Of a DNA stretch of 64,000 nt, positions 7,538 to 16,366 are shown piece by piece. The notes under the pieces are model-generated. The model was not told the DNA's origin and made no database searches. It saw only the letters and a list, made by a program, of their open reading frames with translations. The stretch is taken from contig JAGVKG010000064.1 in NCBI GenBank assembly GCA_020050685.1, positions 62,001 through 126,000 of the forward strand, given 5' to 3'. The position numbers were made by a program, and so were the translations under genes. This DNA comes from Candidatus Obscuribacterales bacterium (GTDB lineage Bacteria; Cyanobacteriota; Vampirovibrionia; Obscuribacterales; Obscuribacteraceae). Numbering within the stretch: position 1 is the first letter of the stretch; each line of letters starts with the position of its first letter.

Positions 7538-8701
7538 ATGAAAAAAGATTTGGCTATTCCGGCATGTTTGTTGTTGGCATTGGTAGTCATCATTGGGGCA
7601 TTGCAACCTTCTACTCTGCTAGCTCAGACAACTTCGTTCAAGTCTGATAGCGCAAAAGAAGACGGTTTGAAAGTCACAAAGTTTGAAACTCCCTACGGCA
7701 ATTTGGTTGTAAATTTACCGGATGATATGGCGGACACTGATACCATATCTGGTTCCGTAGTGGCTGAGCCTCTGGGAAACACGGAAGAGGAGAGGAATAG
7801 CAACGCTGATACCTTGGAGGGGTTTGTCGTAGATGTCGCCCCTAAGAAGTCTCCGGAAAAGAAAGTTAGCTGCAAGCCAAGTTCCGGATATGCGCCATTT
7901 TCTATTTTAATTCCAAATCTTTGTGGCGCAGTTGATCTCGTTGTCTACCGAAGAGTACAAGGTGAAATACAGAAGACACAGCCAGTCGCGACATGTGCTG
8001 TCACTTGCTTGCCTAAGCCGCCTGTGTTGCACCTGCCACCAGATAAGGCGATATTGCCTGGCAAGGGCACCTGTGGAAAACCTATGGTAATCAAAGGAAA
8101 GTGCGATGGAAAATTCGGAAACAGTGCGGTGTATGTTGGTAAGAAATCTTGTCGCATGCTTGCTGAGTCCCCACGGCAACAGGTAGCGCAGAGCCCAAAG
8201 GACTTAACCGGAAAACTGACAATTGAGAGTGTTGAAGGAAATAGACGAATAGTCGGAATATTTGAAAATCTGCCGATTGCGGATAGCATGCAGAGTCCAC
8301 CAGCTAGTGTTGCTAAAAAGATCGAGGATACGCAGTACATGACTATGCGCACTCCCGCAGCACAGCCGGTTGGTAGGAGTATTGATTTGTCAGGCAATTG
8401 GACAATAATCGCAAAAAACAATTATGGAGCCCAGACTGTGTCGGCTAGATTAACCCAGAATGGCAATCAGGTTACCTGGCGGACTTCCGGTGAAAATTGG
8501 AGCGTGGATTATCGGGGAACATTATCCGGATACGCGCTTGATACCACTCAGAACGATGGTAATGGAAAGTTTACTGGACACGGCGTCTTGACCTACGATG
8601 AAGGTGCAGACACTTTATCCGGCACCCTGAATTTTGTTTTCCCGAGTGGATCGCCACAAGGTGTCACCACAGACTTGGTCATGCATAGAGACTCTCGCTA
8701 A
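7538..8701 (+). CDS. Secreted protein of unknown function
   Basis: 387 residues from the ATG at 7538, preferred over the ATG at 7532 because AGGA lies 7 bases before it. A signal peptide (KKDLAIP, a long hydrophobic core, then LLAQ) predicts export. The middle contains eight cysteines clustered in about 95 residues (KVSCKPS to KKSCRML), suggesting disulfides in a periplasmic or extracellular protein. The last 110 residues (LSGNWTIIAKNNYG.., LSGTLNFVFPSG) look like an all-beta, lipocalin-like sheet rich in T and G. No family recognised. It opens a run of secreted genes on the plus strand. Confidence 0.75.
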   Translation: MKKDLAIPACLLLALVVIIGALQPSTLLAQTTSFKSDSAKEDGLKVTKFETPYGNLVVNLPDDMADTDTISGSVVAEPLGNTEEERNSNADTLEGFVVDVAPKKSPEKKVSCKPSSGYAPFSILIPNLCGAVDLVVYRRVQGEIQKTQPVATCAVTCLPKPPVLHLPPDKAILPGKGTCGKPMVIKGKCDGKFGNSAVYVGKKSCRMLAESPRQQVAQSPKDLTGKLTIESVEGNRRIVGIFENLPIADSMQSPPASVAKKIEDTQYMTMRTPAAQPVGRSIDLSGNWTIIAKNNYGAQTVSARLTQNGNQVTWRTSGENWSVDYRGTLSGYALDTTQNDGNGKFTGHGVLTYDEGADTLSGTLNFVFPSGSPQGVTTDLVMHRDSR

Positions 8702-8783
8702 ATTTGTAAAGCAATGAACTCGAGATAATTATTCAAATCTGTCATACAATTGAGATTGGATAATTGAATCTAACTTTGCATGA

Positions 8784-9551
8784 ATGGTTGTAACTATGAT
8801 TTTCAGATGTTTGCTTGGATTTATCCTATCTCTAGTGATTTGTCAGGTCTCGTTGGCATTGTCTTTGGAGGGATCTGTCGAACATTCGGAGCAGCTCAAG
8901 GCTGCGCCACAGTTGTTGAAGCCAGGTATTAAATTCGATGAAGCGATGCTGGGTGCTGATTATGAAGAGTCAAGTTGGCGGCGTATTCCCAAAGGACTAG
9001 CGGGAACCTGGCACCGCGAAACAAAGGTGTGGACTAAGTTTGAGGATTATGTTGATAATCGCTCGGCAAATGTACACGTGGAAAAGCAATCGCGATCGAC
9101 TTTTACCCGTGGATATCAGGTGGATAAAAATGGTGATGTTTGGGATTGCCCGTCTGTGCGTCCAAAGATCAAAACGGAAGCAGCAGATTTGATCATCTAC
9201 GGGCAGGTTACTGATCGAGAAGTGTTAGCACTCAGTCAAGATTCAATGACTGTACGAGGCAGACACACGGAAGTTCAGGTGAGTAAGAATACGGAAAAAA
9301 TCCGCAATGTCATTCAAGTAGAAGCAATCACCAAACTTGTAGCTGAAAGTCCTGAAGTGGTGCATGCAACGAGTTCATCAAAAATATTTTCGGCAAGCGG
9401 CAGTCCTTTGCAATTGGAAGAATCCTATGCAGATGAATCCCGCGTCGAACCGTTTAAGCCAATTGATAATCTCGATGGTGTTGATTTGAGAAATTCGTTT
9501 ATCAGTTTTCTAAAAACCAATGGACTGAACCAACTAATTCCCCTGCAGTAG
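8784..9551 (+). CDS. Secreted protein of unknown function
   Basis: 255 residues. The N-terminus has a signal peptide ending near VSLALS. The mature part begins with a charged stretch and contains GLAGTWHRETKVWTKFEDYV and a Thr/Val-rich beta-type segment around residues 80-190 (TDREVLALSQDSMTVRGRHTEVQVS). Two in-frame ATGs (8784 and 8796) are possible; neither has a clear Shine-Dalgarno. It lies 82 bases after the previous secreted protein on the same strand. I recognise no domain; the GTW motif might mark a beta-barrel start as in the neighbour. Confidence 0.7.
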   Translation: MVVTMIFRCLLGFILSLVICQVSLALSLEGSVEHSEQLKAAPQLLKPGIKFDEAMLGADYEESSWRRIPKGLAGTWHRETKVWTKFEDYVDNRSANVHVEKQSRSTFTRGYQVDKNGDVWDCPSVRPKIKTEAADLIIYGQVTDREVLALSQDSMTVRGRHTEVQVSKNTEKIRNVIQVEAITKLVAESPEVVHATSSSKIFSASGSPLQLEESYADESRVEPFKPIDNLDGVDLRNSFISFLKTNGLNQLIPLQ

Positions 9552-9680
9552 AGGGACCCAGAGAGGATCTTATCTTTACATTTCCAGAAGCCTGTTAGAG
9601 GCAGCTGTGATACTGGGAATATAAGGGTGACGGGTTGGGTATTTTAGAGTACATGAGCGTTTAATCGTAGGGGGACCTTC

Positions 9681-12626
9681 ATGTTCGCCAGGGAAAAGGG
9701 GTATGGGGCTTGCAAGAGAAGCCTTATCACTCTGCTTTGCCTGAGCCTATTGATTCCAAAGGCATTTTGTCAGGGAGTCCCAGGTGGTGGTGGGGGGGGC
9801 GCAGGATCAACTGTTGCAACAACCAGCACCCGGGTGGCAACACCCGTTATACCCGATACGCCTATAATTCATTTTAGTCCGGTCATTTTACCGACTGATT
9901 CGACGCCATCTCGGCTGGATGGGAGAAGGGCGCGCCAGGCTCCAGTGGTTAGGCGTGTTGATATCAGCAAGGTTTCTTCCGACCCGGAAATTGTTTTTAC
10001 CGGACGTTGGGAGTACTTAGGTGAATTGATAGCGTCTGCTGCGGGTGGTGCCAGCAACAAAGTATTTTGCCAGCCACCGAGCCAAGCTCCACCAAAGACA
10101 AGTCCACCGAGTCCACCCAAGCAGTTGCCGCCACCTAAGAGTGAGCCACCAAGGACGGAGCTGCCTCCGGGTGTGAATCCGTCGCCGCCACCAAAGAAAG
10201 AATTACCGCCGGTACCACCACGCGTGAATCCGCCGTGTCCGCCAAAGACGAACCCGCCAAAGAAAGAGTTACCGCCGGTGCCACCACGCGTGAATCCACC
10301 GTGTCCACCAAAGACGACACCGCCAAAGAAAGAGTTACCGCCGGTGCCACCACGCGTGAATCCACCGTGTCCACCAAAGACGATACCGCCAAAGAAAGAA
10401 TTGCCGCCGGTACCACCACGCGTGAATCCGCCGTGTCCGCCGAAAACGACACCGCCAAAGAAAGAATTGCCGCCACGCGTGAATCCGCCGTGTCCGCCAA
10501 AGACGATACCGCCAAAGAAAGAATTGCCGCCGGTGCCACCACGCGTGAACCCACCGTGTCCACCAAAGACGACACCGCCAAAGAAAGAATTGCCGCCGGT
10601 GCCACCACGCGTGAACCCACCGTGTCCACCAAAGACGACACCGCCAAAGAAAGAATTACCGCCGGTGCCGCCACGCGTGAATCCGCCGTGTCCGCCAAAG
10701 ACGATACCGCCAAAGAAAGAATTGCCGCCGGTGCCACCACGCGTGACTCCACCGTGTCCACCAAAGAAAGAGTTACCGCCGGTACCACCACGCGTGAATC
10801 CACCGTGTCCGCCAAAGACGACACCACCAAAGAAAGAATTGCCGCCGGTACCGCCACGCGTGACTCCGTCGCCGCCACCAAAGAATGAATTACCGCCGGT
10901 ACCACCACGCGTGAATCCGCCGTGTCCACCAAAGACGACACCGCCAAAGAAGGAGTTACCGCCGGTGCCACCACGCGTGAACCCACCGTGTCCGCCAAAG
11001 ACGACACCGCCAAAGAAAGACTTACCGCCGGTACCACCACGCGTGAATCCACCGTGTCCACCAAAGACGACACCGCCAAAGAAAGAGTTACCGCCGGTAC
11101 CACCACGCGTGAATCCGTCGCCGCCACCAAAGACTAATCCCCCATGTCCGCCCAAGGTGAGCCCGCCGTGTCCACCAAAGCAGTTGCCACCATCACCACC
11201 AAAGCAATTGCCACCATCGCCGCCCAAGCAGTTGCCACTATCACCACCAAAGCAGTTGCCACCATCGCCGCCCAAGCAGTTGCCACCGTTGTTGCCTGCG
11301 TCAACTCTTCCTCCTCCTGCTAACCAGCCCAAGCATGTTGCCGGTGGCACAAATATTGATGCCACTTTGCGCGGTGGTTTGTCTATGCACACGCCTTGGG
11401 AAAGATTTCCTCGGGAGAGCCATTGCTGCCTAAGTACGGAAGCACTATTACCAGACGAAGATGGATTGTTGGAGTTCACCAAAGACTGTCAGTGTTTTTC
11501 TGGAAGGCTGCGTCCATCGGAACGAATGATTCTGGTTGGCTCGGTAGGCACAAAGGCTTATCTTCGTAAGACCAATAATGTCAATTTGCAATTCGGACGC
11601 CTGTTTATTTGCAACGCCTCTGCAGTATCCAATTCCCTATTTGTGGAATGTGGTGAATTTGTAGTTGTGGTCCCTCAGGGGTGTTCCGGTATTGCGGAGG
11701 CTGACGGCTCAGGATCTTTGCGCTTTGTCTTTCTGGCATCGACATCGGGGCAGGCCGTGCACTCATACAAGAAGGTCGATGGCAAGCTAACATTGTTGAA
11801 CACAGCAAACGCGGGTCAATACTTCTCAGTATCTAGTAGTGAACGAAAGACCTTGTGGAATAATCAGGTTGGTGTTGAAACTGCGAGCCTGGTGACCGAT
11901 GGTCATGCTATTGCGGAAGGAATTGTTTCGCCTGCTGCGTTTTTGCAAAACGATCCGTTACTCACTTGTCGTGCATTCAATAATGATATTGCTCTGTTGC
12001 AATTCAAGGAAATGCTCGCACATGCTAGACCTCAGCGAGGATACATTTCTACCCGAAACGTAAATGCCTCCGCCTCAGTGGAGTTGGGATCGGCGATTAT
12101 GCCATCATTGAACGCTGCATTTTCAGTCGAGCGGCAAGCGCAAGCCTATGATCTCCACCTCAATCAAGGAGCGTTGCTTGTGAATGCAATGGGCATGCCT
12201 GTAGTCGTGGAAAATACTCTATCTGAATGTCGAAGCATGGTCCATATAAAGCAAGGGGCTTTGGCTATGGTAGCGCTTAGGGGGAATCGGTTGGTTGTGT
12301 TGAACTTGTATGATAGAGTGCCGGGATCGTGTACGATTTATAGTAACCAAATGAATGGTGGCAAAAGCAACTCAGTTCAAATTAGTCTTGGGCAGATGGC
12401 CGAATTCTCATGTCTGCCGCTCGATCCGCAAAACAGCATACAAATTGGCTACAAAACGCTTGTGAACACAACGATTGAACCAGATCTCCGATTGTGTGTA
12501 AGTATGTATGAGTTCGTGGCAGCGTGCAGAAGATTCAACCTTAGGGCCGCATTGCCACCATTGGACTTAGATCGGGTGGTCAAGGCACAAGCTTCCTTAA
12601 TTCTTGCGTCCGAATCAATGGATTGA
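9681..12626 (+). CDS. Secreted proline-rich repeat protein with C-terminal beta-rich domain
   Basis: 981 residues. A signal peptide (CKRSLITLLCLSLLIPKAFC) is followed by a Gly-rich linker and then about 400 residues of Pro/Lys repeats. The main unit is 22 residues (ELPPVPPRVNPPCPPKTTPP plus KK), present about 15 times with a few shortened copies, then five copies of QLPPSPPK. Most units hold one cysteine, so the tract could form interchain disulfides or span the wall. From about residue 555 on the protein is a beta-rich globular part with two similar sections (LFICNAS.. VVVPQGCSGIAEA and LLVNAMGMPVVVEN..) that faintly resembles FecR-type sensors; this match is weak. Start ATG 9681 is preceded by AGGGGGA. 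Confidence 0.8.
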   Translation: MFAREKGYGACKRSLITLLCLSLLIPKAFCQGVPGGGGGGAGSTVATTSTRVATPVIPDTPIIHFSPVILPTDSTPSRLDGRRARQAPVVRRVDISKVSSDPEIVFTGRWEYLGELIASAAGGASNKVFCQPPSQAPPKTSPPSPPKQLPPPKSEPPRTELPPGVNPSPPPKKELPPVPPRVNPPCPPKTNPPKKELPPVPPRVNPPCPPKTTPPKKELPPVPPRVNPPCPPKTIPPKKELPPVPPRVNPPCPPKTTPPKKELPPRVNPPCPPKTIPPKKELPPVPPRVNPPCPPKTTPPKKELPPVPPRVNPPCPPKTTPPKKELPPVPPRVNPPCPPKTIPPKKELPPVPPRVTPPCPPKKELPPVPPRVNPPCPPKTTPPKKELPPVPPRVTPSPPPKNELPPVPPRVNPPCPPKTTPPKKELPPVPPRVNPPCPPKTTPPKKDLPPVPPRVNPPCPPKTTPPKKELPPVPPRVNPSPPPKTNPPCPPKVSPPCPPKQLPPSPPKQLPPSPPKQLPLSPPKQLPPSPPKQLPPLLPASTLPPPANQPKHVAGGTNIDATLRGGLSMHTPWERFPRESHCCLSTEALLPDEDGLLEFTKDCQCFSGRLRPSERMILVGSVGTKAYLRKTNNVNLQFGRLFICNASAVSNSLFVECGEFVVVVPQGCSGIAEADGSGSLRFVFLASTSGQAVHSYKKVDGKLTLLNTANAGQYFSVSSSERKTLWNNQVGVETASLVTDGHAIAEGIVSPAAFLQNDPLLTCRAFNNDIALLQFKEMLAHARPQRGYISTRNVNASASVELGSAIMPSLNAAFSVERQAQAYDLHLNQGALLVNAMGMPVVVENTLSECRSMVHIKQGALAMVALRGNRLVVLNLYDRVPGSCTIYSNQMNGGKSNSVQISLGQMAEFSCLPLDPQNSIQIGYKTLVNTTIEPDLRLCVSMYEFVAACRRFNLRAALPPLDLDRVVKAQASLILASESMD
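10189..11115 (+). repeat. 66-bp tandem repeat tract in the proline-rich gene
   Basis: About 15 units, mostly 66 bp (three are shortened), each built on ccgccGGTRCCACCACGCGTGAA. Because 66 is a multiple of three, the unit keeps one reading frame and also leaves other frames open on both strands. Unit lengths and third-position variants differ, so the tract has been homogenised and reshuffled by recombination or slippage. Confidence 0.9.
11170..11290 (+). repeat. 24-bp tandem repeat (QLPPSPPK) x5
   Basis: Five near-identical 24-base units encode QLPPSPPK, with one copy changed to QLPLSPPK and the last one diverging. They close the proline-rich tract and are distinct from the preceding 66-bp units. 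Confidence 0.85.
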
Positions 12627-12704
12627 ACGACTTGATTCTCGTGCAGGAAGCAAATAATTCAGGTCGACATTTCAACTGACTATTGATCTGACAGGAAACC
12701 TTAC

Positions 12705-13898
12705 CTATAGTAAAGCAGTTCCGTCTGGCTCAAGCGGCAGCTCGACGGTAAATGAAGTGCCTTCGCCGGCTTTGCTTTTAAGAGATATTTTGCCACCGTG
12801 TGCTTCCACGAGCATGCGGCAGAGATAGAGCCCAAGTCCACTTGAACCCAAAGCTTGTGGTGTCACGGGTCTGGAATTAGTAAAGGCATCGATTAGTTCT
12901 TGAGAAATCCCAGGACCCTCATCGGCAATGCGCACGACTAAGGATGACCGCCCGTTTGTGATGGATATTTTTACGGACTGACCGGACTCGCTAGCATTGA
13001 TAGCATTTTGAACAAGGTTGTGAAAAACCTGTTGTATAGCAGAGCGTACGGTCATCACCTTCGGCAGATCTTCGTTGGCTCTAAGTGAGAGCAAAATATT
13101 TCGTTTGACTGCTACAGCTTGATTCAATTGCAGTACTGCATTTATCACTTCTTGAAGATCGACTTTCTCGTGCTTTAAAGTTGTTGAATGCAAGGTGGTG
13201 CGTTGAAGTTCCAAAAGCGTATTGGCAATTTCCAAATATCTGAAATTGGCAAATCGCAACCGAGCCAATAATTCCACATCTTCAGCGCTCAATTTGTCGG
13301 AAAATTCTTGAGCGAGCATTTCTAGGAACATACTTTCGGAGGCTAGATGATTTTTCAGATCGTGCGTGATTAAGGCAGAAAGCGCATCGCGTTGCTGTTG
13401 CACACGCTTGCTTTGCGTTATGTCTTGAAAGGTTGTAACAACACCCAAAAGATCGTTCTTCTCATTAATTACAGGCGATGCGGTTGACCGAATCCATAAA
13501 CCTTCCGGACCAAGGTCATCCCCAACAATTAGCCCCTCGACTTGCGCCGTTCTTTTTTCGTTCAGGGCAATGGAATATGGTTCCTGTTCTCTGGGCAGGA
13601 CTGTCTTTCCATCATTCTTAAGGAATTGGTACTTTTGCGAAAGTTCCGGACGGGTTAGCTCTCGTATATTTGAACGTGCCATCTGCAAAGCCCGTTTATT
13701 GGCCAGCACGATCTTCTCGTTTTTATCAACGACGATTAAACCATCTGCAATTGAATCGAGAATCGTGATTAACAGCTTGGCATGATCCTCTAGCGAACCT
13801 TTCTCGGCTGCAAGTCTTTCAATATAAGTTTTAGTGAGGAACTCTATTTCTTCGCGAACCTTAAATAGTTCCTCGATGGGTGGTGACGTATCGCTCAC
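12705..13898 (-). CDS. Soluble PAS-domain sensor histidine kinase
   Basis: 397 residues. A short N-terminal helix leads to a PAS domain (about 42-165; ILDSIADGLIVVDKNEKIVLAN.., ending VTTFQDIT). The dimerisation helix carries the phospho-acceptor His179 in ITHDLKNHLASE. The ATPase domain has an N box NLVQNAINAS, a G1 box DEGPGIS and a G2 box GSSGLGLYLC. There are no membrane segments, so the signal is probably cytosolic. No response regulator gene is adjacent, making it an orphan kinase; the partner must be elsewhere. It lies 94 bases downstream of the SLH lipoprotein gene in the same direction. Confidence 0.9.
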   Translation of the reverse strand: MSDTSPPIEELFKVREEIEFLTKTYIERLAAEKGSLEDHAKLLITILDSIADGLIVVDKNEKIVLANKRALQMARSNIRELTRPELSQKYQFLKNDGKTVLPREQEPYSIALNEKRTAQVEGLIVGDDLGPEGLWIRSTASPVINEKNDLLGVVTTFQDITQSKRVQQQRDALSALITHDLKNHLASESMFLEMLAQEFSDKLSAEDVELLARLRFANFRYLEIANTLLELQRTTLHSTTLKHEKVDLQEVINAVLQLNQAVAVKRNILLSLRANEDLPKVMTVRSAIQQVFHNLVQNAINASESGQSVKISITNGRSSLVVRIADEGPGISQELIDAFTNSRPVTPQALGSSGLGLYLCRMLVEAHGGKISLKSKAGEGTSFTVELPLEPDGTALL

Positions 13899-13992
13899 TG
13901 TTCGGCCCTGTGAAATGGGATGATAAATTGTTGCCTGGGTTGGTCTAAAGCAATTATACTCTTCCCTTTATTCACATCAGCTGAGGTAAATT

Positions 13993-14985
13993 CTAACCCT
14001 GGCGGTTCTTAACAATATTGGCAGCCGTGTGGCCCCAATGACCGAATTGGCCCATTTGCCAGAGTGTGCCGGCGGCTTCACATCTTGTGACTGCGGATTT
14101 TGGGTGAAAGGTGCCGACTTTGCCGAATGCACGTTGGATGTTTGAGCCATAAGGGCCGGAAACATAATAGTCTTGGTGAATGTAACCGGTAAAGCGCTCG
14201 TCGATGTTTTTGCTGTCGCTAAACTTCCAAACAAAAGCCATTTGTCCACGATAAGGTTCAAAGGTCTTGCCGCAATCAACACCAACTTTGATGCCTATCA
14301 TTTCTTCGCGGGTAATAGGTTGATCGGCTCTGAACGTACCGTCTTCATAACCAACGGAATAACCGGCATTGGCTAAGGCTTGCGCGTATTTATAGCAAGG
14401 ATGATTGGCTTTAAGATCCTTGAAGAAAGGATCTGCACTTGGTGCAAAATGAATTTGTTTATCGGTCGGCATGATCGAATTGTATGCCTTGGTTAGCCAG
14501 ATCACATACTCGCCTCTGGTGATCTTTTGGTCTGGTTTGAAATCCGGTCCTGCGCCATCGAAAATGCCAATTTGTGAAAGCTCTTGAATCATTGGCTTTT
14601 GGGCACAATCCTGAAGGTCTTGAAATGAAGGATGGGCAATTGGTGCAGATGCGATTGCGGAAGATCCAATTGCTGACGGCTGAATGTTTTCGATTGCCTG
14701 ATTTTGTGGGATGTTGTCGGATGTACCGTAAAGTGAACTTATCTTTGGCTCGGGCGGTGCCTTGGTTGAATCAATCATTTTTGTCAGAATGGTTTTCACG
14801 ACTTCCGAAGAATTTGCCTTCGAGCGCAGCGCTTCATTTTCTTCTTCCAGTTGTGCCACTTTTGTTTTTAGCGAATTTATCTCGGCAATGTCCTTTGGAT
14901 CATGCGCAGATCCGCAGCCAGACAAAAGCATGCTGCAAGCAATGACGACAATTCCCACTTTCATAAATGATAAAGCGTTGTTCAT
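13993..14985 (-). CDS. SLH-domain lipoprotein
   Basis: 330 residues. The N-terminus ends in a lipobox (MLLSGC), so it should be lipidated after cleavage. A coiled-coil segment follows (INSLKTKVAQLEEENEALRS, about 35-60). Three S-layer homology repeats occupy about 120-320: FQDLQDC..ITRGEYVIWL, FKDLKAN..ITREEMIGIK and the less regular VSGPYGSN..VTRCEAAGTLW. SLH domains bind wall polymers, and in cyanobacteria-like diderms they tether the envelope to peptidoglycan (family knowledge). Conserved cysteine pairs in the SLH units are unusual and may form disulfides. Start ATG 14985 with AAGG upstream; the next in-frame ATG at 14964 is also possible. Confidence 0.88.
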   Translation of the reverse strand: MNNALSFMKVGIVVIACSMLLSGCGSAHDPKDIAEINSLKTKVAQLEEENEALRSKANSSEVVKTILTKMIDSTKAPPEPKISSLYGTSDNIPQNQAIENIQPSAIGSSAIASAPIAHPSFQDLQDCAQKPMIQELSQIGIFDGAGPDFKPDQKITRGEYVIWLTKAYNSIMPTDKQIHFAPSADPFFKDLKANHPCYKYAQALANAGYSVGYEDGTFRADQPITREEMIGIKVGVDCGKTFEPYRGQMAFVWKFSDSKNIDERFTGYIHQDYYVSGPYGSNIQRAFGKVGTFHPKSAVTRCEAAGTLWQMGQFGHWGHTAANIVKNRQG

Positions 14986-15036
14986 GTTCGTATACCCTTA
15001 TACAGGTAGTCCCAGCCGGTAAGTTGTACGTAGTAA

Positions 15037-15069
15037 GTGGCGATTCTCTAAAAGAGACCCCCTCGCCAC
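15037..15069. repeat. Hairpin between the SLH and 'LE..FG' genes
   Basis: GTGGCGA (15037-15043) and TCGCCAC (15063-15069) pair perfectly, with an inner CTCT-AAAA-GAGA stem. It is either the end of the upstream minus-strand gene or a leader hairpin of the SLH gene; no U-tract follows. Confidence 0.5.
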
Positions 15070-15118
15070 CATAACCGTAACAAACAGGATTCCAACAAGG
15101 CGATTGGAAATTAGCCGG

Positions 15119-16366
15119 CTATATGCCAAACCCGCCGCCGAGCATGCTGCCACCTTCTTCCAAAGCCGGAACTATCATGCGTCCCAAACTGCGCAATATC
15201 GGGTGCCCGTTATTGTTTGTCTGCTGTTGCTGCGATTGTTGTGTTTGCGTACCGGTTGGCTGTGATGTGTTTGCGGGCACCGAGCTTAAATTGCTATTAG
15301 CTGAACAAGCAAATGCCGGTTGGGGAAATACGGAATTATTCAATTGATTGATGCGCGCGGAAATTGGCGTAAAAGTATTGATTGGCTGTTTAGGAAACAC
15401 GGCTTTGTCCAAGCGTTTCAAGCGTTTGGGAATTGGTTCGCTGTTGTAAATTTTGCCGAAGATGCGCTGTTCTAGCAAACTAAGTTGCGTTTGAATTGAT
15501 GGCGGCGCTGGCTGCCAGGCAACCGGCGGACCGGATGAATTACTGAACTGACCTTGAGGCATTTGCCGTTGGAGCAATGCTTGCGGCGCGAATTGGTAAG
15601 GTGCTCTCGGGAAATTTTGCGCACGCATAGATTGACTTAAATATGGTTGATTTACATATGGACGAGATGCAAATTGTTGATTTTGATACGGCTCAGCAAC
15701 ATACGAGCCATTCGGATCTGGTGGCGGTGTAACATTCCCACCGCTGAGATCTTGCGCTAGCTCCGGTGTTGCTACGCCAGCTCGCTGCGCATATTTTTTC
15801 AGCCTGTCGGTTCGGTCTGCAAGATCTTGACTGTTCGACGTTCTACCAAAAGCGCGTTGCTCCAAGCGACTCAATCTAGTGGCAACTGGATCTTGCACAT
15901 ACGTGGTGCCCAATAGTTCGCGCTCAAGTTGATTAATTGCCGGATACTCTTCGCTTGCCGGTACATAATCGGTGGCTGTTGCATTGTCGTCTTGATCTTG
16001 TTGTTGAGTATATTGTTGATCTGGTTGTTGGCCAGGTTGTTGACCAGAATCGCCTTGCGCTAAATTGCTTTGCCCATCAGCTTGTCCGCCATCATCACCC
16101 AGATTAGGGATGACGGTGAGAAGATGAGAGAGTCGCTCGTCATTTGGACCCGATTCGGTTTGACCACAAACGGCTTGTTCAATTCTTGAAAGTCGTATTT
16201 CGGTAGAGTCGTTAGGAAACTCTCTTTGAAATACCTTCATTTCAATTTGATTCAAATCGTCACCAATTTCCTGATTGCCGAGATCGGCAAAAGCAAATTG
16301 TTGATGGGCGCTGATTAGGCTGGCCGCTATGATGACTGCGCGTAATGATAAGTTGGATTTCGTCAC
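15119..16366 (-). CDS. Secreted protein with repeated 'LE..FG..Y...P...RL.RLE' motif
   Basis: 415 residues from the GTG at 16366, chosen because GAGGAAG lies 6 bases upstream and it starts a clean signal peptide (TKSNLSLRAVIIAASLISAH to FAFA). The frame stays open to 16468 without support. Three or more degenerate motifs occur: LNQIEMKVFQREFPNDSTEIRLSRIEQAVCG, INQLERELLG.. RLSRLEQRAFG, and LSLLEQRIFG.. RLKRLDKAVFP. They probably form short amphipathic helix pairs. Gln-, Asn- and Pro-rich linkers separate them. I believe this motif is common in Obscuribacterales-type genomes but know no function. It ends in a Gly-rich GGSMLGGGFGI tail. Confidence 0.75.
   Translation of the reverse strand: MTKSNLSLRAVIIAASLISAHQQFAFADLGNQEIGDDLNQIEMKVFQREFPNDSTEIRLSRIEQAVCGQTESGPNDERLSHLLTVIPNLGDDGGQADGQSNLAQGDSGQQPGQQPDQQYTQQQDQDDNATATDYVPASEEYPAINQLERELLGTTYVQDPVATRLSRLEQRAFGRTSNSQDLADRTDRLKKYAQRAGVATPELAQDLSGGNVTPPPDPNGSYVAEPYQNQQFASRPYVNQPYLSQSMRAQNFPRAPYQFAPQALLQRQMPQGQFSNSSGPPVAWQPAPPSIQTQLSLLEQRIFGKIYNSEPIPKRLKRLDKAVFPKQPINTFTPISARINQLNNSVFPQPAFACSANSNLSSVPANTSQPTGTQTQQSQQQQTNNNGHPILRSLGRMIVPALEEGGSMLGGGFGI

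Noticed and set aside
10189-11115. Possible CRISPR array
   Set aside because: The 66-bp units are contiguous, without spacers, and lie in a coding frame with a signal peptide.
9869-11482. 537-codon Gly/Phe/Thr-rich frame on the minus strand
   Set aside because: It is the mirror of the 66-bp proline-rich repeats; the sense frame has a signal peptide, ribosome site and unique flanking domain.
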